The notes below the pieces were generated by a model. It was not told the origin of the DNA, did not search any database, and saw only the letters and a program-made list of their open reading frames with translations. Below, one piece after another: positions 1 through 5,849 of a DNA stretch of 7,835 nucleotides (positions are counted from its first letter, which is position 1; every line of letters starts with the position of its first letter). Where the stretch lies: assembly GCA_021828425.1 (NCBI GenBank), contig JAKARN010000061.1, positions 1-7,835 of the forward strand, read 5' to 3'. Origin of the DNA: Pseudomonadota bacterium (GTDB lineage: Bacteria; Pseudomonadota; Gammaproteobacteria; JAKAQQ01). A program made the position numbers and the translations under genes.

Positions 1-1
1 C

Positions 2-1414
2 GTGAGCCGTCTGGCCCAGTCGGAACGGCCCTATTACGGTCTCAATACGGGATTCGGTGCACTCGCCAACCGGCACATCGGCAACCGCCGGATCGAATTG
101 CAGTACAACCTCGCGCGCAGCCACAGCACGGGGATCGGGCCCGCCCTCGCCCCGGAGCTCGTGCGACGCATTCTCCTCCTCAAGGCCAACAGCCTAGCGC
201 TCGGCCTCTCCGGTGTCCGGAGCCTCGTGGTCGACCAACTTCTGGCCTTCTGGAACCACGACGTGCTGCCGGAGATCCCCGAACGGGGATCGGTTGGCGC
301 CTCGGGCGATCTGGCTCCTCTGGCCCACCTGGTCCTGGCCCTGATCGGCGAGGGCGAGGCCACCCAAGACGGACGGCGGCTCGAAGGGCCGGAAGTCAAC
401 CGTGCGGTTGGCTTGGCCCCTCTCAAACTCGAGGCTAAAGAAGCCCTCGCGCTTCTAAATGGCACCCAGCTGTCCACGGCACTCGCCCTCGAAGGTTACC
501 TTTGGGGCGAGACGCTACTGGCCGGAGCAATCGCCATCGGTGCACTGAGTACGGAAGCCCTGTGTGGAAGTCACGCGCCCTTCGATCGGCGGATCCATGA
601 AGCCCGTGGACAGGAAGGCCAGATCCGTGTGGCACATCGCTTCCAGGCTCTACTCACTGAATCCGCAATCCACGAAAGCCATCGGGACTGTGACCGGGTA
701 CAGGATCCCTATGCCGTCCGCTGCCTACCCCAGGTTTTAGGGATGGTGGATGAAGCGCTAGGACAGGCACGTGAGGTTCTCACCCGGGAGATGAACGGAG
801 CGACCGATAACCCCCTGGTCTTCGGGGAGACGATTCTCTCCGGCGGGAACTTCCATGCCGAACCGATTGCGGCCCAAGCCGACTTCATGGCGATCGCGCT
901 TTCGGAAATCGGAGCCCAGAGCGAGCGACGAATTGATCTCTTCATGCGTCAGATCAACCCGCGGCTGCCGCCGTTCCTGGCACGGGAACCCGGGGTCGAA
1001 TCGGGCTTCATGATCGCCCACGTGAGCGCAGCCGCACTCGCCTCCGAAAACAAGACCCTGGCCCATCCTGCGACGATCGACTCGCTTCCCACGTCGGCTG
1101 GTCAGGAAGACCATGTGAGCATGGCTCCTTGGGCCGGCTACAAGCTACTCATGATCGCCCGCAACGTCGGCACCATCCTCGGCATCGAGTGGCTCGCCGC
1201 GGCTGCGGCCCTGGACTGCCTGCGCCCGCTCACCACCACGCCCCCGCTCGAGGCACTCTATCGAAAGGCTCGTGAACGGGTTCCCGTCCATACCGGGGAC
1301 CGCCGTCTCGACCACGACATCCGATCCCTGGCCGAACTGGTTGTCGACCCCAAGACCTGGGCCGAACTCTGGCCCGCAACCGGAGAAGGGGATCCGCAGA
1401 AAGGCCAGCCATGA
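2..1414 (+). CDS. hutH: Histidine ammonia-lyase (histidase), 5'-partial
   Basis: HutH deaminates L-histidine to trans-urocanate and ammonia in the cytoplasm, the first step of histidine utilisation. The 470 visible residues carry the family hallmarks. The Ala-Ser-Gly triad that cyclises into the MIO electrophile is at residues 100-102 (bases 299-307) within GSVGASGDLAPLAHL. Other matches are YYGLNTGFG (residues 11-19; Tyr12 aligns with Tyr53 of P. putida), RSHSTG with the His that favours histidine over Phe/Tyr (His41), LNGTQ (Asn153), QDPYAVR (Tyr237, Arg240), GGNFHAEP (Phe284) and QEDHVSM (Glu369). Compared with the usual 510 residues, about 41 N-terminal residues are missing, so the GTG at base 2 is an internal codon and the true start lies left of the window. 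The stop TGA at 1412-1414 overlaps the next gene's ATG. One small difference from the usual motif is SAGQEDH in place of SANQEDH. Identification is firm; aromatic amino acid lyase is the only alternative, and the Ser-His pair argues against it. Confidence 0.97.
   Translation: MSRLAQSERPYYGLNTGFGALANRHIGNRRIELQYNLARSHSTGIGPALAPELVRRILLLKANSLALGLSGVRSLVVDQLLAFWNHDVLPEIPERGSVGASGDLAPLAHLVLALIGEGEATQDGRRLEGPEVNRAVGLAPLKLEAKEALALLNGTQLSTALALEGYLWGETLLAGAIAIGALSTEALCGSHAPFDRRIHEARGQEGQIRVAHRFQALLTESAIHESHRDCDRVQDPYAVRCLPQVLGMVDEALGQAREVLTREMNGATDNPLVFGETILSGGNFHAEPIAAQADFMAIALSEIGAQSERRIDLFMRQINPRLPPFLAREPGVESGFMIAHVSAAALASENKTLAHPATIDSLPTSAGQEDHVSMAPWAGYKLLMIARNVGTILGIEWLAAAAALDCLRPLTTTPPLEALYRKARERVPVHTGDRRLDHDIRSLAELVVDPKTWAELWPATGEGDPQKGQP
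1400..1404 (+). promoter_or_regulatory. Ribosome binding site of the Sel1/P4H gene, inside hutH
   Basis: AAAGG lies six bases before the ATG at 1411, within the last codons of hutH. With the ATGA overlap (1411-1414) it supports this start and suggests translational coupling to hutH. The stronger purine run at 1382-1390 is about 20 bases from the ATG, too far to serve it. Confidence 0.55.
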
Positions 1415-2919
1415 ACGCGCCCGACGAGACGGTCCTCAAGGAACGGGCACGCGAGGGTGATCCCGAAGCCATGCTGGCACTGGGCCAGGCTCTTTTGGCC
1501 AAAAGCCGACATGGAGACCAGGCCGAAACAGAAGGACTCGAGTGGCTCGATGAGGCCGGCCGCGCAGGGCATCCCCTGGCTCCGCTTGCCTTGGGGGATT
1601 TCCACAGCCAGCGCATCATCGGCCCTGAATCCCTTGCGCGTGCTGCAGCCGCCTACCAGGTCGCCGCCCAGGCCAACCACCCCGCCGCTCTCGACCGGCT
1701 GGGGGATCTCAGCCTTCTCGGCTGGGGTTGCCCGGAGGATCCGGTGCGTGCGGTGTCGTTATACGAAAAAACGGCCCTGCTCGGCTATCCCGTGGGATTC
1801 GGTCACCTGGCCTTCTGTCTGGATCACGGCATCGGTTTGCCGCCGAACCCGGATCTGGCCCGCAGGGCCCGGCTTTGGCAGGCCGCCTTGGCTTATCCGA
1901 GAGGATATTTCAGTGCCGCCTTTGACCTGGCACGGAATCCGCCCATCGACCCCGTAGCGGCCCACGCGCTGGCCAGCCAAGCCGCCGCACGGGGATACCC
2001 CCTGTCGGGAGATCTCCTGGAACGAAGCGGTTCCGAGCTCACGCGGGAACAACGGGAGGCCGCCCTTGCACTCACAGGCCAGCTGGAAGGTCACCGGATC
2101 GAGTTTGAGGCAGCCGTAGGAGCACTCGAGGCCCGCCAGGCACCTGAGCTCGGACGTCCCGGCTTCCTCAATGCCCTGGCTCACGAACACTGGCAGCGAA
2201 TGATCCAAAAGCCAGCACTCGCGCTGACCTCCCTCCCCGAGCTGGGATCCAGCTTGGATGCACATCGAACCCTGCCGCGCTCAGTGACACCACTCCCTGC
2301 CACCGTCGAACGCTCGATGAGCCCACAGGTTCGCGAGTACCCTGACTTTCTCGACCCCGAAACCATGGCCCACGTCATGGAACTCGTCTGGCATGATCTG
2401 GGACCCGCCAGCGGGAAGGTGAAAGATACCCTGTCCAACGAGAACGACGCCTTCAGCGGGGACGTGGCGATGCTGCGTCTGCCGCAGGCTGACCTGACCA
2501 TTCACTGGATCGCGGCACGCGTGGCCCGTCTCCTCGGTATCCCGCTCGAACGGATCGAACCCTTTTCGGTTCTCCGTTACCGAACCGGACACCGCTACGC
2601 CGAGCACGTCGACTATTTCGATGCCGCACGTCTCGAGGAATATGCCCGGGCAGGAGATCCGGGCGGGCAGCGGGTGGGCACCTTTTTGATCTACCTGCGT
2701 GCACCCGAGGCGGGTGGGGAGACCCACTACCCCGAAACCGGCCTCCGGGTCCGAGGTCGCCCGGGCCTCGGCGTGTGGCACGGCAACGTGCGATCTGACG
2801 GGCAACCTGACCCGCGGAGCCGGCACGAAGGCAGCCCGATCGGACGGGGAGAGAAGTGGCTACTCCGGACGGCGATCCGCGCGCGGGCGCTCTACGGAGT
2901 TGGGCTGGACTCGAGATGA
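1411..2919 (+). CDS. Sel1-repeat protein with C-terminal prolyl-4-hydroxylase-type 2OG/Fe(II) dioxygenase domain
   Basis: This 502-residue protein has two parts. Residues about 15-165 hold roughly four degenerate Sel1/TPR-like helical repeats, with Ala/Leu/Gly periodicity such as AMLALGQALL, PLAPLALGDF, AALDRLGDLS and PVGFGHLAFC. Residues about 305-492 form a P4H-type jelly-roll dioxygenase. Its Fe(II) ligands are His399 and Asp401 (EHVDYF) and His472 (SRHEGSPIGRGEKW); Lys482 is the expected 2-oxoglutarate anchor. GGQRVGTFLIYL (418-429) and GGETHYPETGLRVRGR (435-450) are typical of the family. All catalytic residues are present, so an active oxygenase is expected: substrate plus O2 plus 2-oxoglutarate gives hydroxylated product, succinate and CO2. 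No signal peptide or membrane segment is apparent, so it is probably cytoplasmic. The gene overlaps hutH by ATGA and its last 28 bases overlap the MFS gene tail-to-tail. The substrate is unknown. By analogy, animal collagen P4H also places a TPR peptide-binding domain before its catalytic domain, so a protein or peptide substrate is plausible (inference). Confidence 0.9.
   Translation: MNAPDETVLKERAREGDPEAMLALGQALLAKSRHGDQAETEGLEWLDEAGRAGHPLAPLALGDFHSQRIIGPESLARAAAAYQVAAQANHPAALDRLGDLSLLGWGCPEDPVRAVSLYEKTALLGYPVGFGHLAFCLDHGIGLPPNPDLARRARLWQAALAYPRGYFSAAFDLARNPPIDPVAAHALASQAAARGYPLSGDLLERSGSELTREQREAALALTGQLEGHRIEFEAAVGALEARQAPELGRPGFLNALAHEHWQRMIQKPALALTSLPELGSSLDAHRTLPRSVTPLPATVERSMSPQVREYPDFLDPETMAHVMELVWHDLGPASGKVKDTLSNENDAFSGDVAMLRLPQADLTIHWIAARVARLLGIPLERIEPFSVLRYRTGHRYAEHVDYFDAARLEEYARAGDPGGQRVGTFLIYLRAPEAGGETHYPETGLRVRGRPGLGVWHGNVRSDGQPDPRSRHEGSPIGRGEKWLLRTAIRARALYGVGLDSR
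2892..2919. other. 28-base convergent overlap of two coding sequences
   Basis: The stop of the plus-strand Sel1/P4H gene (ends 2919) lies inside the minus-strand MFS gene, whose stop is CTA on the plus strand at 2892-2894. No intergenic space exists for a shared terminator, and I see no strong GC hairpin plus T-run within about 100 bases on either side. The two transcripts should therefore be complementary over at least these bases. Confidence 0.9.
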
Positions 2920-4136
2920 CGGAACAGGCGCCAGTACCCCACCACGTAGATCAGCTGCAAGACAAAAGCCAGATAAAAAGGCAAGATGAGATCCCCCTGT
3001 TCGATCAGGGTGCCTGAAAGCACCGGGCCGACGGCTTGGGGAAACTGGAAGGACGTGGCGTTGAGGCTCGTGGCCCATCCGCGCCGCTCATCGCCCACAA
3101 GTGACATGACCACGGCCTGGCGAGCACCCACGGATCCCCGGTTCAGTGCCGAACGGATGAAGTAGACAAACGCAGCCAGGGCGTAGGTGGGCATGAGGGG
3201 CAGGATGGCGAGCAGGATGAGCCCCAAACTCCTCAGGCTCACCACCGAACGGACGAGCCCGAGCCGCTCCGTGAGGCGTCCCGTGACCAACGAGGAGACA
3301 CCGGTCACAGCAAAGGCCAGCCCCATCACAGGGGCAATGGATGCAGGACCCACACCGAACCGCATCGCCAGCCAGTAGGACATGAGCGGCCCGATCAATC
3401 CCACGGCGAAGCCGTTGACCGAGTTGAGAAGTACAAGGCGGGTGAGGTTCCGGTTCTCCTTCAGCCGCTGTGCCCGGACGTGGTGGACGGGAGCCGGGGC
3501 TCTGGGCGGGGGCCGGACTTCCCGGAGGAAGGAGAGGACCATGAGATTGAACAGGCTGGATGCCACCGGCAGGATAAAAAGCAGGCGATAACCCAGAAGT
3601 CCAAGGCCGGCCACACCAGGGAAAACGGCAATCAGCGCACCGACTCCCATGCCAAAGAAACCCGTTGCGGTATTGAGGCTGAAAATCCGCCCCCGCCGCT
3701 TGGGAGCGATCAGGTGGGCGAGCCAAGCTTGTTCCGCCGCCGCAAAGGGGCCTGCCGACCCGTTGGCCCCTCGCCCGAAACCGGCCAGCACGATGGGGAT
3801 CGCGAGCAGCCACGGCGTTTGGGCCAAAAAAGCGGTCACGGCAGCGCCGAGAGTCAGGCACTCGTTCGCGACGATGAAGGGTTTGCGGGTCATCCGGTCG
3901 CTCGAAAACCCGACCAGTAGTGAGAGTGCGCCGGTAAAGAGGCCACCGCCCGTGAGCACGAGACCGATTTCGGTACCGGACCATCCGAGCCGCGCGAGAT
4001 AAAGTGCAAGGTCGACGAAAAACGCCCCCTGACCCAGGCTGCGGGCACCGCGCAGGGCGATCAGGGCCCGGGCCGTACTTGGCAGGCGGGACTCCGGGGC
4101 GGGATCCGCGCCCGTCGGAGGGGGAACCGGACTCAT
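2892..4136 (-). CDS. Major facilitator superfamily (MFS) transporter
   Basis: A 414-residue hydrophobic protein with about 12 predicted membrane segments in two halves. The halves are separated by a basic, proline-rich cytoplasmic loop at about 205-230 ([10 protein letters not shown] and following). The MFS motif A between helices 2 and 3 is seen as [11 protein letters not shown] (76-86), and a weaker counterpart TGRLTERLG (285-293) lies at the equivalent place in the second half. The length is normal for the superfamily, and secondary transport across the inner membrane is expected. The ATG overlaps the hutU stop by ATGA (4133-4136) and has no convincing Shine-Dalgarno of its own, so translation is probably coupled to hutU. 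That coupling makes import of histidine, urocanate or a related imidazole compound a reasonable guess. However, the sequence is not recognisably one of the usual Hut permeases (HutT/HutM amino acid permease types), and drug or sugar efflux cannot be excluded. The N-terminal 20 residues are proline-rich and cytoplasmic. Confidence 0.9.
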   Translation of the reverse strand: MSPVPPPTGADPAPESRLPSTARALIALRGARSLGQGAFFVDLALYLARLGWSGTEIGLVLTGGGLFTGALSLLVGFSSDRMTRKPFIVANECLTLGAAVTAFLAQTPWLLAIPIVLAGFGRGANGSAGPFAAAEQAWLAHLIAPKRRGRIFSLNTATGFFGMGVGALIAVFPGVAGLGLLGYRLLFILPVASSLFNLMVLSFLREVRPPPRAPAPVHHVRAQRLKENRNLTRLVLLNSVNGFAVGLIGPLMSYWLAMRFGVGPASIAPVMGLAFAVTGVSSLVTGRLTERLGLVRSVVSLRSLGLILLAILPLMPTYALAAFVYFIRSALNRGSVGARQAVVMSLVGDERRGWATSLNATSFQFPQAVGPVLSGTLIEQGDLILPFYLAFVLQLIYVVGYWRLFRHLESSPTP

Positions 4137-5824
4137 CCCGGGCGACGGGAAGGCCGGGTTCCATCAATCATCGGCAGATCCAATCCCCGTTCGCGGGCCA
4201 CCTCAATCGCCCGCGGATAACCCGCATCCGCATGACGCATGACCCCGGTTCCGGGATCATTGGTCAGGGCCAGACGAAGAGCGCGGGCAGCTCGGGGAGA
4301 ACCATCACAGACCACGACCAGACCGGCATGCAGGGCGTAGCCCATTCCCACGCCGCCCCCGTGATGGAAACTGACCCATGAGGCCCCCGAAGCCACATTG
4401 AGCAACGCATTCAAGATCGGCCAGTCAGCAACGGCATCGGAACCGTCGCGCATGGCTTCCGTCTCCCGGTACGGGGAGGCCACAGAACCCGCATCCAGGT
4501 GATCGCGGCCGATGGCAATCGGCGCCTTGAGCTCACCGCGGGCGACCATCTCATTGAAGGCGAGACCCAGACGATCGCGTTCCCGGTAACCCAGCCAGAG
4601 TATCCGGGCCGGCAGACCCTGGAACCGGATGCGAGCCTGGGCCATGTCGAGCCAGCGGTTGAGCCTCGGATTGTCGGGGAAAAGTTCGCGGGCCTTGGCA
4701 TCGGTCCGGGCAATGTCCTCGGGATCCCCGGACAGGGCAACCCAGCGAAAGGGTCCCAACCCCTCACAGAACAGCGGACGGATGTAGAGCGGGACGAAGC
4801 CCTTGAAGTCGAAGGCCCGCTCGACACCGGCCTCATGGGCTTCGGCCCGGATGTTGTTGCCGTAGTCGAAAACCGGAACACCCCGGTCATGGAACTCCAG
4901 CATGGCCCGCACATGACGGGCAATCGACTCGCGGGCCCGCCGCCGGTACTCGTTCGGCTCCGTCTTCCGGAGCGCCGCGGCTTCTTCCAGGGAAAGTCCA
5001 ACCGGGACATAACCGTTGAGGGGATCGTGGGCCGAGGTCTGATCAGTGACGAGATCCGGCCGGATACCCCTTTGGGCCATCGCCTCGAAGACGGTAGCCG
5101 CATTGCCGAGCAGTCCCACGGAGACCGGCTGATTCCGGGCGCGGGCTTCTCCGATACACCCCAGTGCCTCATCGAGTCCGGTTGCAATCCGATCCAGATA
5201 CCCGCTCGCCAGCCGCCGCCGGATGCGACTTTCGTCGACCTCAACTGCAAGGCAGGACAGACCGGCGAACGTGGCGGCCAAGGGTTGCGCGCCACCCATC
5301 CCGCCGAGTCCGGCGGTGAGGAGCCAGCGGCCGGTTGCATTCCCGCCATAATGTTGGGATACAGCCTGCGCAAAGGTCTCGTAGGTCCCCTCGACGATCC
5401 CCTGCGAACCGATGTAGATCCAGGACCCGGCCGTCATCTGCCCGAACATCATGAGCCCCCTTCGGTCGAGCTCTTCGAAGTGTTCCCAGGTCGCCCAGCG
5501 ACCGACCAGGTTCGAATTCGCGATCAGAACCCTCGGTGCATCCACATGCGTTTCAAAGACACCGACCGGCTTCCCGGACTGGATCAAGAGGGTTTCGTCG
5601 TTGGCCAGCCGACGCAGGGTCGCGATGATGGCGTCGAAGGACTCCCAGTCCCGTGCCGCCCGACCGATGCCGCCGTAGACCACGAGTTCCTCGGGCTTTT
5701 CGCCAACCTCCGGATCGAGATTGTTGTGGATGAGGCGCAGGGCAGCCTCCTGAACCCATCCGGCGCAACTCCGTTCGGGCCCGCGGGGTGCCCGGAGGGT
5801 GATGGATCGATGTCGCGTGGGCAT
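4133..5824 (-). CDS. hutU: Urocanate hydratase (urocanase), with Leu at the active-site Cys position
   Basis: HutU adds water to urocanate to give 4-imidazolone-5-propionate, using tightly bound NAD+ as an electrophilic catalyst; it is the second step of histidine breakdown. The 563 residues cover the whole family (usually about 555-560) with near-collinear alignment to P. putida HutU, offset by one or two residues. NAD+ contacts are all visible: YGG (50-52), Gln129 in [21 protein letters not shown] (172-183), Glu195, Arg200, GNAA (240-243), [12 protein letters not shown] (261-272), Tyr321 in FDYGNN, and HHGGGVGMG (487-495). The family signature [10 protein letters not shown] reads [10 protein letters not shown] (401-410). 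Leu409, codon at 4598-4600, replaces the Cys known as Cys410 in P. putida, which mutational work identified as important for catalysis. Otherwise the gene looks intact and under constraint. The ATG fits the family start (the conserved RAPRG follows at 11-15), and a Shine-Dalgarno precedes it. It lies 25 bases after purL and overlaps the MFS gene by ATGA. Lower activity or altered chemistry is possible but not shown. Confidence 0.97.
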   Translation of the reverse strand: MPTRHRSITLRAPRGPERSCAGWVQEAALRLIHNNLDPEVGEKPEELVVYGGIGRAARDWESFDAIIATLRRLANDETLLIQSGKPVGVFETHVDAPRVLIANSNLVGRWATWEHFEELDRRGLMMFGQMTAGSWIYIGSQGIVEGTYETFAQAVSQHYGGNATGRWLLTAGLGGMGGAQPLAATFAGLSCLAVEVDESRIRRRLASGYLDRIATGLDEALGCIGEARARNQPVSVGLLGNAATVFEAMAQRGIRPDLVTDQTSAHDPLNGYVPVGLSLEEAAALRKTEPNEYRRRARESIARHVRAMLEFHDRGVPVFDYGNNIRAEAHEAGVERAFDFKGFVPLYIRPLFCEGLGPFRWVALSGDPEDIARTDAKARELFPDNPRLNRWLDMAQARIRFQGLPARILWLGYRERDRLGLAFNEMVARGELKAPIAIGRDHLDAGSVASPYRETEAMRDGSDAVADWPILNALLNVASGASWVSFHHGGGVGMGYALHAGLVVVCDGSPRAARALRLALTNDPGTGVMRHADAGYPRAIEVARERGLDLPMIDGTRPSRRPG

Positions 5825-5833
5825 GGGCAGAAT

Positions 5834-5838
5834 CTCCC
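5834..5838 (-). promoter_or_regulatory. Ribosome binding site of hutU
   Basis: On the minus strand GGGAG lies nine bases before the hutU ATG (5824), within the 25-base gap after the purL stop (5850-5852). It supports the chosen hutU start. The gap is too short for a terminator plus promoter, so hutU is probably read through from purL or from a promoter inside the purL 3' end. Confidence 0.6.
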
Positions 5839-5849
5839 GGGGCCGTAGG

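Noticed and set aside
2..4. GTG as the start codon of hutH.
   Set aside because: Family alignment shows that about 41 conserved N-terminal residues precede it, so it is an internal Val codon and the gene runs off the left edge.
3480..3920. A 146-codon plus-strand frame inside the MFS gene, considered as a small gene at the convergent junction.
   Set aside because: There is no recognisable domain, no good ribosome binding site, and the composition is typical of an antisense shadow.
3088..4167. A 359-codon minus-strand frame in another register over the MFS gene, extending into hutU.
   Set aside because: It is rich in Pro, Arg and Gly with no membrane segments, whereas the overlapping frame gives a clear 12-helix MFS protein with motif A.
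4499..5848. A 449-codon open frame on the plus strand, antisense to nearly all of hutU.
   Set aside because: The translation has no recognisable domain. hutU on the other strand is conserved from end to end, and long antisense frames are common in GC-rich genes.
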